From Pseudomonas fluorescens (GTDB lineage Bacteria; Pseudomonadota; Gammaproteobacteria; Pseudomonadales; Pseudomonadaceae), in NCBI RefSeq assembly GCF_902497855.1, contig NZ_CABVHU010000003.1, positions 62,001 to 126,000 of the forward strand: a stretch of DNA of 64,000 nt, written 5' to 3'. A program made the position numbers and the translations under genes. Below, piece by piece: positions 34,173 through 47,052 of this stretch (position 1 is the first letter of the stretch; each line of letters begins with the position of its first letter). The notes beneath the pieces were generated by a model. It did not search any database. It worked only from the letters and a program-made list of their open reading frames with translations, and had not been told where the DNA came from.

Positions 34173-34388
34173 CGTAGGAGCCAGGCTTGCCGGCGAAGGC
34201 GATCTCAAGGACGCCTTCGCCCGTAGGAGCCAGGCTTGCCGGCGAAGGGGCCCTCAAGGATGCCTTCGCCCGTAGGAGCCAGGCTTGCCGGCGAAGGCGA
34301 TCTCAAGGACGCCTTCGCCCGTAGGAGCCAGGCTTGCCGGCGAAGGGGCCCTCAAGGATGCCTTCGCCGGCAAGCCTGGCTCCTACGG
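34173..34388. repeat. Tandem REP array, four 49-bp units plus an inverted copy
   Basis: GTAGGAGCCAGGCTTGCCGG starts at 34174, 34223, 34272 and 34321, exactly 49 bp apart. Units 1 and 3 carry GCGATCTCAAGGACGCC; units 2 and 4 carry GGGGCCCTCAAGGATGCC. This is therefore a duplicated 98-bp unit. An inverted copy (CCGGCAAGCCTGGCTCCTAC) closes the array at 34367-34386. Confidence 0.94.
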
Positions 34389-34398
34389 GAGGGGGGTG

Positions 34399-36033
<1,635 letters not shown>

Positions 36034-36034
<1 letters not shown>

Positions 36035-37845
36035 CAGCGTGGGGTGTCCGGCAGGCGTTGAACCTGGCCATTGACGAACTGGGCCCATGGCAACTGGCGC
36101 ACCACGCGTTGGTTTTGCGTCATGCCCAGGCTGCCCGACTGGCCTTCGATACGGCTGTCCGGCAAGGCCTTGAGTTGTCCCAGGCGTGGCGCCAGGCGAT
36201 AAGCGTCGACGCCCATGGCATACAGGCGACCCAGGCTGCCGCTGGCTTGTGGCCATTGAGCGGTCACCTGGCGGCGCAGTGGATCGTTGGCGTCCAGCAA
36301 CCAGGGGGTTTCGCAGAAGCGCACGCCATTCATGTCGTTGTACTGGTTCTGGTCGCCGTTGGCACTGAACACGTGGGAAGTGGCGTAGACCGGCACGTCG
36401 CCCGCGTATTGGAAGTTCAGGGTCGGCTTGATCTGCTGGGCTTGCTGAGGCGTTGCCGCGAGGAAGATGAACTCGATGTCCTGGCGACGCGAAGGCTGGG
36501 CAGCGACCTGCGCACCAACGGTACTCTGCAGGGTCTTGGCGCGACCTTCGCTCTGGCGCAGCTGGAACATGTCAGCAATCTGCTGGGCCAGCTGCACGGG
36601 CTGATCCACGCGCTCGGTTGCGACGATGCTGCCGCCGTTGGTCTGCCAGTCCTGGCTGAAAGCCCTCATGACGCGGTCGCCCCATTCGCCTTTCGGCACC
36701 ATGATGGCGGCGCGATGCAGGCCATCGGCGCGAGCGCGACGGGATACTTCGCGGGCTTCATCTTCGGCGGCCAGGCCGAACTGGAACAGCTGTCCCGGAC
36801 CTTGTTCACCTTCGCTGTAGTTCAGCGCCAGGGTGGTGATCGGCAATTGCGGGCGAGTGCTGAGCTGCTTGACCAGCGGTTTCTCCAGCGGACCGACGAC
36901 CAGTTGCACGCCATCGGCCTGGGCCTGGCGATAGAAGTCGTCAAGGGACGTCAGGCGCGAGCTGTCATAGAACTCGATGGCGGGCGGTTGCTGGCCGGCC
37001 TGTTGCGCCTGGTAATGAGCGGCCATGAAGCCTTCGCGCAATGCTTTGCCGACCGCAGCCAGCGGGCCGTCCTGTGGCAGCAGCAGGGCTATCTTGCCCA
37101 GGGGCTGGCTGGCCAGTTCCTTGAGTTTGGTCAGTGGTAGCGGCAGTTGAATGGCGGCGGGGTGCTTTGGATTCTGCGTGCGCCAGTTGTCGATTGCGGC
37201 TTGCTGCTGTTCCAGGGTGCCGGCGGTTTTCACGGCCTGGGCCAGGCGCATCCAGCCGCCGAGGTCTTCGGTGGCGGCCGGCTGCAATTGATCGATTGGC
37301 AGCGATGAGATCAGGGTCCAGATCGCTTCGTGGTTGTTGCTGGCAGCTTCGCCTTCAAGCATCGGGGCGATAAAGATGCGTTGCCGTGCCGAAGCCACGG
37401 TCAGGCCATCGGCCTCAAGGGCGCGGGCATGAACGATGCTGGTACGGATTTGTTGCTCGACCGGTAGCTCGCCCAGGCGTTGCAGGCTCGGATGGCTCAA
37501 GGCCGCCAGCGCCGCTTTCGGCTGATTGCGGGCCAGCGCCAGCTCAGCCGCCAGGGTGCTGGCGAAAACCTGCGGCCCGGGCTTGAGTTGCTCGACGGGC
37601 ACTTGTTGCAGGATTTGCGCGGACTGGCCCGCGTTACCCTGACGATAGGCCAGGTCTGCCGCACTCAGGCGCAGCAAGGCGGCTTTTTCCGGGTCTTTGC
37701 TTTGAGTGGCCTGTTGGAGCAGTTGCTCGATACTGGCATCAGGGGTCCGTGGAAGTTCGCCAAGGCTGGAGGAGGGCGAACTGGCGCAAGCCGCCAGCAA
37801 GGCAGCGAGGCAGAGGGCAGTGAGCAGCCGCAGGCAAGCGATCAT
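36034..37845 (-). CDS. lpoA: Penicillin-binding protein activator LpoA
   Basis: A 603-aa outer-membrane lipoprotein. The signal peptide ends in LLAACAS (lipidated Cys near 20). An N-terminal TPR-like domain (about residues 40-250) and a C-terminal domain resembling type I periplasmic binding proteins (about 255-590, KIALLLPQDGPLAAVGKALREGF) match LpoA. It activates PBP1a from the outer membrane to allow peptidoglycan synthesis. The ATG at 37845 has AGGA about 9 nt upstream; an ATG at 37869 is in frame but would spoil the signal peptide. It is divergent from rsmI and heads the lpoA-yraN unit. Confidence 0.93.
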
Positions 37846-38054
37846 GTAGTGTTCCTGATACTCGATCAAATTAGCGTGGAATTGTACCCAAGCACTGGCC
37901 GGGGCGCGATGTTACTGGTGTGAATCGATCAATTTAGCTCATGCAAATGTTGCAGCAGGGCATAAAAGGCAGAAAAACCGAGAATGGCTTGCGCCTGTCG
38001 CGAACGTCGCTACGCGCTACAATGGCGGCTTTTACCGATCATGAGGTGTGCGCT

Positions 38055-38927
38055 TTGACTGCTCCAGGTGTTTTGAATTCCGCTGCTGGCTCGCTTTATG
38101 TGGTGGCGACGCCCATCGGCAACCTGGACGACATCAGTGCGCGAGCCCTGAAAATATTGCGCGAGGTGGCCTTGATCGCCGCCGAAGACACTCGTCACTC
38201 GCAGCGGTTGATGCAGCACTTCGGCATTCCCACGCCGCTGGCGGCCTGCCATGAACACAACGAACGGGATGAAGGTAGTCGCTTTATTACCCGCCTGCTG
38301 GCCGGTGACGATGTGGCGCTGATCTCCGATGCAGGGACGCCGCTGATTTCCGATCCGGGATATCACCTGGTGCGTCAGGCCCGTGCCGCCGGTATCAATG
38401 TGGTACCGGTTCCGGGTGCTTGCGCATTGATTGCGGCGTTGTCGGCTGCGGGCCTGCCGTCGGATCGCTTCATTTTCGAGGGTTTCCTCCCGGCCAAGAC
38501 CGTGGGCCGCCGCGCCCGTCTGGAGCTGGTCAAGGAAGAGCCGCGCACCCTGATTTTCTATGAGGCCCCGCACCGCATCCTTGAATGCCTGCAAGACATG
38601 GAACTGGTCTTCGGGCCGGAGCGTCCGGCGTTGCTGGCGCGAGAGCTGACCAAAACGTTTGAAACGCTCAAGGGCCTGCCGTTGGCCGAGCTTCGCGAGT
38701 TCGTCGAGTCGGACAGCAATCAGCAGCGCGGCGAATGCGTCGTGTTGGTGTCAGGCTGGTCGGCACCCGAATCCGAGGATGCCGTCAGCAGTGAGGCAAT
38801 GCGTATCCTCGATCTGTTGCTCGAGGAAATGCCGCTCAAGCGTGCCGCCGCGCTGGCAGCGCAGATTACCGGTGAGCGCAAGAATGTGCTCTATCAGGTC
38901 GCACTGGATAAACAGAAGGGCGAGTAA
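38055..38927 (+). CDS. rsmI: 16S rRNA (cytidine(1402)-2'-O)-methyltransferase RsmI
   Basis: A 290-aa SAM-dependent methyltransferase of the tetrapyrrole-methylase fold. It contains LYVVATPIGNLDDISARAL (about residues 11-29), the cofactor loop DAGTPLISDPGY (near 93-104) and VPVPGACALIAAL (near 118). RsmI 2'-O-methylates C1402 in the decoding centre. A TTG at 38055 is chosen because GAGGTG lies just upstream and gives the family-like MTAPGVLNSAAGSLY; ATG 38022 is in frame but has no ribosome-binding site. It is divergent from lpoA and followed by rnpB. Confidence 0.92.
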   Translation: MTAPGVLNSAAGSLYVVATPIGNLDDISARALKILREVALIAAEDTRHSQRLMQHFGIPTPLAACHEHNERDEGSRFITRLLAGDDVALISDAGTPLISDPGYHLVRQARAAGINVVPVPGACALIAALSAAGLPSDRFIFEGFLPAKTVGRRARLELVKEEPRTLIFYEAPHRILECLQDMELVFGPERPALLARELTKTFETLKGLPLAELREFVESDSNQQRGECVVLVSGWSAPESEDAVSSEAMRILDLLLEEMPLKRAAALAAQITGERKNVLYQVALDKQKGE

Positions 38928-38963
38928 ACCCGACGCGAAGGCATGGCCAAAGGCGTTTAGCGC

Positions 38964-38992
38964 TTGTTCTTCGGCCGCTCTACCGTTAACCT
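38964..38992 (+). promoter_or_regulatory. Candidate rnpB promoter
   Basis: TTGTTC (38964-38969), 17 bp, TAACCT (38987-38992). It places the transcription start near 39000, where the RNase P P1 helix begins. Confidence 0.5.
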
Positions 38993-38999
38993 TCGCGGC

Positions 39000-39355
39000 G
39001 GAGAGTCGATCGGACAGTCGCTGCCCTCTATGAAAATTAGGGGGGGGAGGAAAGTCCGGGCTCCATAGGGCGAAGTGCCAGGTAATGCCTGGGAGGCGTG
39101 AGCCTACGGAAAGTGCCACAGAAAATAACCGCCTAAGCGCTTCGGCGCCGGTAAGGGTGAAAAGGTGCGGTAAGAGCGCACCGCACGACTGGCAACAGTT
39201 CGTGGCTAGGTAAACCCCACTTGGAGCAAGACCAAATAGGGTCCCAAGGCGTGGCCCGCGCTGGGACCGGGTAGGTTGCTAAAGATGTCCAGTGATGGCC
39301 ATCGTAGACGAATGACTGTTCAAGACAGAACCCGGCTTACAGATCGACTCTCCAC
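39000..39355 (+). ncRNA. rnpB: RNase P RNA (bacterial type A)
   Basis: The catalytic RNA of RNase P, which trims the 5' ends of tRNA precursors. The conserved core is present: GAGGAAAGTCCGGGCTCC (39047-39064), ACAGAAA near 39118-39124, AAGGGTGAAAAGGTGCGGTAAGAGC near 39153, and TAGACGAATGACTG (39305-39318). The ends pair as P1: GGAGAGTCGAT (39000-39010) with ATCGACTCTCC (39343-39353). A short T-run after P1 (39356-39361) probably ends the transcript. A run of eight G at 39040-39047 precedes the core. Location between rsmI and mraZ is normal for Pseudomonas. Confidence 0.97.
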
Positions 39356-39607
39356 CTTTTTCTCCCGCTTCTGCTTTAATCATTGAACAGGGGTGCCATG
39401 ATGGCAATTTACCCCCTTTCAGAATGATCGGCAGAGCACTTTCGTAATACCGAAAAAATCTTACTCTTAACAAATTACTTTAACTTGTGATCCCAGCCTC
39501 TTGTTCTGGCTCAAGTTATTGCCCAGTCTCGCCTGCCCGATTCTCGTTACCCCCTCCCTCATGTTCCTAAATCCCAGTTCTGTAAGGGTTTTCCGTTGAT
39601 GTGCGCC

Positions 39608-39637
39608 TTGACGGTGCGGTAGCCGCATTCCTATAGT
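39608..39637 (+). promoter_or_regulatory. Candidate sigma70 promoter of the dcw cluster (mraZ)
   Basis: TTGACG (39608-39613), 18 bp, TATAGT (39632-39637). It lies within the 355-bp gap between rnpB and mraZ. The rest of that gap holds an AT-rich stretch, a small palindrome TGCCATGATGGCA (39394-39406), and no convincing gene. Confidence 0.6.
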
Positions 39638-39646
39638 GTGCACAAG

Positions 39647-39671
39647 TGGCGGAAAGTGGAGCGAAGTGGGT
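39647..39671 (+). promoter_or_regulatory. MraZ operator: three TGGNN boxes at 10-bp steps
   Basis: TGGCG (39647), TGGAG (39657) and TGGGT (39667), each separated by five bases (GAAAG, CGAAG). MraZ of E. coli binds TGGGN repeats spaced this way upstream of its own gene. The boxes lie just downstream of the -10 hexamer, where bound MraZ would block transcription. Confidence 0.75.
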
Positions 39672-39710
39672 TTTTTGAGCTAAAACCGCTGGATTTGGAG
39701 TAACGCTGAC

Positions 39711-40169
39711 GTGTTTCGCGGAGCTAATGCAATCAGTCTCGATGCAAAGGGCCGTCTCGCTATGCCGAGTCGGTACCGCGACGAGCTGGTTTCGCGCAGT
39801 TCCGGTCAGTTGATCGTCACCATCGATGCCGTTGATCCATGCCTGTGTGTGTATCCCCTCGATGAGTGGGAAATTATTGAAACCAAACTGCGTGCACTGC
39901 CTTCGCTTCGCGAAGAGAACCGCCGTCTGCAACGTTTACTGATTGGTAATGCCGTCGACCTCGAGCTCGATGGCAGTGGTCGTTTTCTGGTTCCGCCGCG
40001 TCTTCGTGACTACGCCAAGTTGGATAAGCGCGCGATGCTGGTAGGCCAACTGAACAAGTTCCAATTGTGGGACGAGGATGCCTGGGATGCGGTTTCTGCC
40101 GCTGACCTGGCTGCTATTAAACAACAACCGGGCACCATGCCTGATGAACTGCGTGATTTGATCCTGTGA
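39711..40169 (+). CDS. mraZ: Transcriptional regulator MraZ
   Basis: A 152-aa regulator made of two AbrB-like SpoVT domains, the same length as E. coli MraZ. It opens [23 protein letters not shown] and repeats the pattern at [20 protein letters not shown] (about residues 82-101). It forms a ring that binds TGGNN repeats and represses the dcw operon. The start is GTG with GGAG 10 nt upstream. Its end overlaps rsmH by 4 bp (GTGA). Confidence 0.95.
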   Translation: MFRGANAISLDAKGRLAMPSRYRDELVSRSSGQLIVTIDAVDPCLCVYPLDEWEIIETKLRALPSLREENRRLQRLLIGNAVDLELDGSGRFLVPPRLRDYAKLDKRAMLVGQLNKFQLWDEDAWDAVSAADLAAIKQQPGTMPDELRDLIL

Positions 40170-41109
40170 CTATTGATAGCGGCTTTAACCACATCACCGT
40201 ACTGCTTGACGAAGCCGTCGAGGCTCTCGCCGTACGACCTGATGGCTGCTATCTGGACGGTACGTTCGGGCGCGGCGGACACAGCCGGTTGATCCTCAGC
40301 CAGCTCGGTCCAGAGGGTAGGGTGCTCGGATTCGACAAGGATCCTCAAGCGATTGCCACCGGGCAAACGCTAGCGGCCGAAGACGGCCGCTTTGTCGTTG
40401 TACAACGCAGCTTTGCCGAGCTCGGTTCGGAAGTCGCCGAACGCGGTCTGGATGGCAAGGTCAGCGGTGTTCTGCTCGACCTGGGCGTGTCCTCGCCACA
40501 GCTCGACGACCCTGAGCGCGGCTTCAGTTTCCTCAACGATGGTCCGCTGGACATGCGCATGGACCCGTCCCGCGGGATCAGCGCTGCCGAATTCGTCAAC
40601 ACCGCGCCGGTGGAAGAAATTGCCCGGGTATTCAAGGAATACGGCGAAGAGCGTTTCTCCGGTCGCATGGCCCGTGCCGTGGCCGAGCGTCGCGACATCA
40701 GGCCGTTCGAGCGCACTGCCGATCTGGCTGAAGTCCTGAAAGTCGCCAACCCTGCGTGGGAAAAGGGCAAGAACCCGGCGACCCGTGCGTTCCAGGGCCT
40801 GCGCATTCACGTCAACAACGAACTGGGCGATCTGGAGGCCGGCCTCGAAGCTGCCCTGGAATGCCTGGAAGTTGGCGGCCGTCTGGTGGTCATCAGCTTC
40901 CATTCGCTGGAAGATCGCATCGTCAAACTGTTCATGCGCAAACTGGTGAAAGGCGAAGCCGACAACCTGCCGCGCAACCTGCCGGTTCGTCACGTCGCCT
41001 TCGAACCGAAAATCAAGGTCCATGGCAAAGCGCAGTCCGCCTCCGAGGCCGAACTCAAAGCCAACCCACGTTCCCGTAGCGCCATCATGCGTGTCGCGGA
41101 GAAATTGCG

Positions 41110-41113
<4 letters not shown>
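40166..41113 (+). CDS. rsmH: 16S rRNA (cytosine(1402)-N4)-methyltransferase RsmH
   Basis: A 315-aa SAM methyltransferase that adds the N4 methyl group to C1402, the same nucleotide treated by RsmI encoded 1.2 kb upstream. It has the SAM site [16 protein letters not shown] (about residues 30-45), [20 protein letters not shown] (near 103) and [13 protein letters not shown] (near 243). GTG start within the mraZ stop (GTGA). The C-terminal end [13 protein letters not shown] is typical. Confidence 0.96.
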
Positions 41114-43141
<2,028 letters not shown>

Positions 43142-43142
<1 letters not shown>

Positions 43143-44605
43143 TGTCTCTGAGCCTGAATAAGATTTTCGCCCATGCCGGCCGCGATCTGCTGATCCGCGA
43201 ACTGACCCTGGATAGTCGCAACGTGCGTGCGGGCGATCTGTTTCTCGCCGTTCCTGGCGGCAAGTTCGACGGTCGGGCGCACATTGCCGACGCGTTGCAG
43301 CGCGGTGCCGCGGCCGTGGCCTACGAAGTCGAAGGCGCAACCGTGCTGCCGATCACCGACGTGCCGTTGATTCCGGTCAAGGGCCTGGCGGCGCAACTGT
43401 CGGACATCGCCGGGCGTTTTTACGGTGATCCGAGCCGCCATCTGAACCTGGTCGGCGTCACCGGCACCAACGGTAAAACCAGCGTCACGCAGTTGGTCGC
43501 GCAAGCGCTGGATCTGCTCGGTCAGCATTGCGGTATCGTCGGCACCCTGGGCACCGGTTTCTACGGCGCGCTGCAAAGCGGCCTGCACACCACGCCGAAC
43601 CCGATCGCTGTGCAAGCGACCCTCGCCGACCTGAAAAAGGCCGGTGCCAAAGCCGTGGCGATGGAAGTCTCTTCCCACGGTCTGGATCAGGGCCGCGTCA
43701 CGGCGTTGGCGTTCGATGTGGCAGTGATGACCAACCTGTCCCGCGATCATCTGGATTACCACGGCACCATGCAGGCCTATGGCGAAGCCAAGGCCAAGCT
43801 GTTTGCCTGGAGCGATCTGAAGTGCCGCGTGGTCAACCTGGACGACGATTTCGGCCGGCGCCTGGCCACCGAAAAACTCGAGTCGCGGCTGATCACCTAC
43901 AGCCTGGAAGATTCCCGGGCCTATCTTTATTGCCGTGAAGCGCAGTTCGACGACGAAGGTGTGCGCGCCACATTAGTCACCCCGCAGGGCCAGCACCTCT
44001 TGCGCAGCACTTTGCTCGGTCGCTTCAACCTGAGCAACGTGCTCGCCGCCATTGGCGCCTTGCTCGGCCTGGACTACGCCCTGGACGAAATTCTCAAGGT
44101 GCTGCCGAAACTCGAAGGCCCGGCCGGTCGCATGCAGCGGCTCGGCGGTGGCTCCCAGCCGTTGGTGGTGGTTGATTACGCCCACACGCCGGACGCGCTG
44201 GAAAAAGTCTTGATGGCCCTGCGCCCTCACGCCAAAGGTCGTTTGCTGTGCCTGTTCGGTTGCGGTGGTGATCGCGATCGCGGCAAGCGTCCGCTGATGG
44301 CCGAAGTGGTCGAGCGCTTGGCCGACGGTGTGCTGGTGACCGATGACAACCCGCGTACCGAAGACCCGGCAGTGATTTTCGATGACATCCGCGCCGGCTT
44401 TACCGCTGTGGATAAAGTCACGTTCGTCGCTGGTCGTGGCCAGGCGATCGCGCAGCTGATTGCCGGCGCTTCGGCCGATGACGTGATTGTCCTGGCCGGC
44501 AAAGGTCATGAGGACTATCAGGAAATCCACGGCCAGCGTCACGCATTCTCCGATCTGGTCGAGGCCGATCATGCCTTGACCGCGTGGGAGGTGGCTCATG
44601 CTTAA
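43142..44605 (+). CDS. murE: UDP-MurNAc-L-Ala-D-Glu:meso-diaminopimelate ligase MurE
   Basis: A 487-aa Mur ligase that adds meso-diaminopimelate to the peptidoglycan precursor. The ATP loop is GVTGTNGKTSVTQ (about residues 104-116). The motif DNPRTEDP (about 401-408) is the DNPR signature that selects meso-DAP over Lys. Its start overlaps the ftsI stop by one base, and its end overlaps murF by 8 bp. Confidence 0.97.
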
Positions 44606-45965
44606 GGCGTTGAAACTGAGCGAACTGCCCGGAGCGCTGAACGGCCAGCTGCTGGTGGGCGATGCCTCGTTTGATGGCGTCAGTATCGACAGTCGTGCCA
44701 TCAAGCCCGGCCAACTGTTTATTGCCCTCACCGGTCCGCGCTTCGATGGCCATGACTATTTGAACGAAGTGGCCAACCTGGGCGCCGCCGGTGCACTGGT
44801 CGAGCGTGAAGTTGCCGACAGCGCGCTGCCGCAGTTGCTGGTCAAGGATACCCGCCAGGCCCTTGGGCAACTGGGCGCGATGAACCGTGCCGCGTTTACC
44901 CACCCCGTGGCCGCCATCACCGGTTCCAGCGGCAAGACCACGGTCAAGGAAATGCTCGCCGGCATCCTGCGTACGCGCGGATCGGTGCTGGCGACCCGTG
45001 GCAATCTGAACAATGACCTCGGCGTGCCGCTGACCCTGCTCGAACTCGCGCCGGAACACACCGCTGCAGTGATCGAGCTAGGCGCTTCGCGGCTCGGCGA
45101 AATTGCCTACACCGTCGCCATGACCAAGCCCCATGTGGCCGTACTCAACAACGCAGGAACCGCCCACGTCGGCGAGTTCGGCGGGCCGGAAAAAATCGTT
45201 GAGGCAAAAGGCGAGATCATTGAAGGGCTGGCGGCCGATGGCGTCGCCGTGCTCAATCTCGACGACAAGGCGTTCGCCATCTGGAAGGCCCGCGCTGCCG
45301 GTCGCCAGGTGCTGACGTTCGCCCTGAGCAATGTCGGCGCCGACTTCTACGCCAGCGACCTGGACCGCGACGCTCGCGGTTGCCCGGCCTTCAATCTGCA
45401 CAGTCCTGAAGGCGAGCAGCGGGTTCAGCTGAATCTGCTCGGCACCCATAACGTCGCCAATGCCCTGGCCGCCGCAGCGGCAGCCCATGCGCTGGGCGTA
45501 TCGTTGTCCGGCATCGTCACCGGCCTTGGCACGGTGCAACCGGTCAAGGGCCGCACTGTCGCGCAACTGGCCAGCAATGGCATGCGCGTGATCGATGACA
45601 CCTATAACGCAAACCCCACCTCCATGTGTGCCGCCGTTGATATACTGGCCGGCTTTTCCGGCCGCACCGTCCTGGTGCTCGGGGATATCGGCGAGTTGGG
45701 CGATTGGGCGGAGCAGGGGCACCGCGATGTGGGCGAATATGCCCGTGGCAAGGTAAGCGCGCTTTATGCCGTCGGGCCAATGATGGCTCACGCCGTGAAC
45801 GCTTTCGGTGACCAGGCCTGGCACTTCGGCACACAGGCTGAACTGATCAAGGCCCTCGACGCCGAGCAAGACACAAACACCACCATTTTGATCAAAGGCT
45901 CGCGCAGCGCGGCGATGGAAAACATCGTCGCCGCTTTGTGCGGGACCCGTCTGGAGAAACATTAA
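44598..45965 (+). CDS. murF: UDP-MurNAc-tripeptide:D-Ala-D-Ala ligase MurF
   Basis: A 455-aa Mur ligase that adds D-Ala-D-Ala to complete the pentapeptide. The ATP loop is [14 protein letters not shown] (about residues 107-120); other landmarks are [15 protein letters not shown] (about 134-148) and the C-terminal-domain motif [13 protein letters not shown] (about 330-342). It overlaps murE by 8 bp and mraY by one base. Confidence 0.97.
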   Translation: MLKALKLSELPGALNGQLLVGDASFDGVSIDSRAIKPGQLFIALTGPRFDGHDYLNEVANLGAAGALVEREVADSALPQLLVKDTRQALGQLGAMNRAAFTHPVAAITGSSGKTTVKEMLAGILRTRGSVLATRGNLNNDLGVPLTLLELAPEHTAAVIELGASRLGEIAYTVAMTKPHVAVLNNAGTAHVGEFGGPEKIVEAKGEIIEGLAADGVAVLNLDDKAFAIWKARAAGRQVLTFALSNVGADFYASDLDRDARGCPAFNLHSPEGEQRVQLNLLGTHNVANALAAAAAAHALGVSLSGIVTGLGTVQPVKGRTVAQLASNGMRVIDDTYNANPTSMCAAVDILAGFSGRTVLVLGDIGELGDWAEQGHRDVGEYARGKVSALYAVGPMMAHAVNAFGDQAWHFGTQAELIKALDAEQDTNTTILIKGSRSAAMENIVAALCGTRLEKH

Positions 45966-47047
45966 TGCTGCTGCTGCTAGCGGAGTATATGCAACAGTTC
46001 TACAAAGGCTTCGCGGTCTTCCAGTACCTGACCCTGCGCGGGATTCTCGGTGTGCTGACCGCGTTGGTTTTGTCGCTGTGCTATGGCCCGTGGATGATCC
46101 GTACCTTGCAGAACCGTCAGATCGGTCAATCCGTTCGCAACGACGGCCCACAATCGCACCTGTCCAAATCCGGCACCCCGACCATGGGCGGCGCGCTGAT
46201 TCTGTCGTCCATCGGCGTCAGCACCTTGCTCTGGGCTGACCTGAGCAACCGTTATGTCTGGACCGTTCTGCTGGTGACCTTGCTGTTCGGCGCCATCGGC
46301 TGGGTCGACGACTATCGCAAGGTGATCGAGAAGAACTCCCGAGGTCTGCCGAGTCGCTGGAAATATTTCTGGCAATCGGTGTTCGGCCTGGGGGCGGCGA
46401 TCTTCCTGTTCATGACCGCCACCACGCCGGTGGAAACCACCCTGATCCTGCCGATGCTCAAGGATCACAGCATTGCGCTGGGCGCAGGCTTCATCGTGCT
46501 GACTTATTTCGTGATCGTCGGATCGAGCAACGCGGTCAACCTGACCGACGGCCTCGACGGCCTGGCGATCATGCCAACCGTGATGGTTGGCGGCGGGCTG
46601 GGGATCTTCTGCTACCTCTCGGGTAACGTGAAGTTCGCCGAATACCTGCTGATTCCTTATGTACCGGGCGCCGGCGAGTTGATCGTGTTCTGCGGCGCGC
46701 TGATCGGCGCGGGCCTGGGCTTCCTCTGGTTCAACACCTATCCGGCCCAGGTGTTCATGGGCGACGTTGGCGCGCTGGCGCTGGGCGCGGCCCTGGGCAC
46801 TATCGCGGTGATCGTCCGTCAGGAAATCGTCCTGTTCATCATGGGCGGCGTGTTCGTGATGGAGACCCTGTCAGTCGTGATCCAGGTTGCCTCCTTCAAG
46901 CTGACCGGTCGCCGTGTGTTTCGCATGGCACCGATTCACCACCACTTTGAACTCAAGGGCTGGCCCGAGCCGCGTGTGATCGTCCGTTTCTGGATCATCA
47001 CCGTGATTCTGGTACTGGTCGGCCTTGCCACCCTGAAGCTGAGGTAG
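45965..47047 (+). CDS. mraY: Phospho-N-acetylmuramoyl-pentapeptide-transferase MraY
   Basis: A 360-aa integral membrane enzyme, the same length as E. coli MraY, with about ten helices. It makes lipid I from undecaprenyl phosphate. Conserved sites include GTPTMGG (about residues 70-76), the Asp pair WVDDYRK (about 114-120), [10 protein letters not shown] (about 190-199) and the [19 protein letters not shown] loop (about 324-342). The ATG at 45965 overlaps the murF stop (TAATG). Confidence 0.97.
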   Translation: MLLLLAEYMQQFYKGFAVFQYLTLRGILGVLTALVLSLCYGPWMIRTLQNRQIGQSVRNDGPQSHLSKSGTPTMGGALILSSIGVSTLLWADLSNRYVWTVLLVTLLFGAIGWVDDYRKVIEKNSRGLPSRWKYFWQSVFGLGAAIFLFMTATTPVETTLILPMLKDHSIALGAGFIVLTYFVIVGSSNAVNLTDGLDGLAIMPTVMVGGGLGIFCYLSGNVKFAEYLLIPYVPGAGELIVFCGALIGAGLGFLWFNTYPAQVFMGDVGALALGAALGTIAVIVRQEIVLFIMGGVFVMETLSVVIQVASFKLTGRRVFRMAPIHHHFELKGWPEPRVIVRFWIITVILVLVGLATLKLR

Positions 47048-47052
47048 AACGA

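Noticed and set aside
34174..34388. The 49-bp tandem repeats as a CRISPR array
   Set aside because: There are no unique spacers: the whole 49-bp unit repeats. The sequence is a known REP type and no cas genes are nearby.
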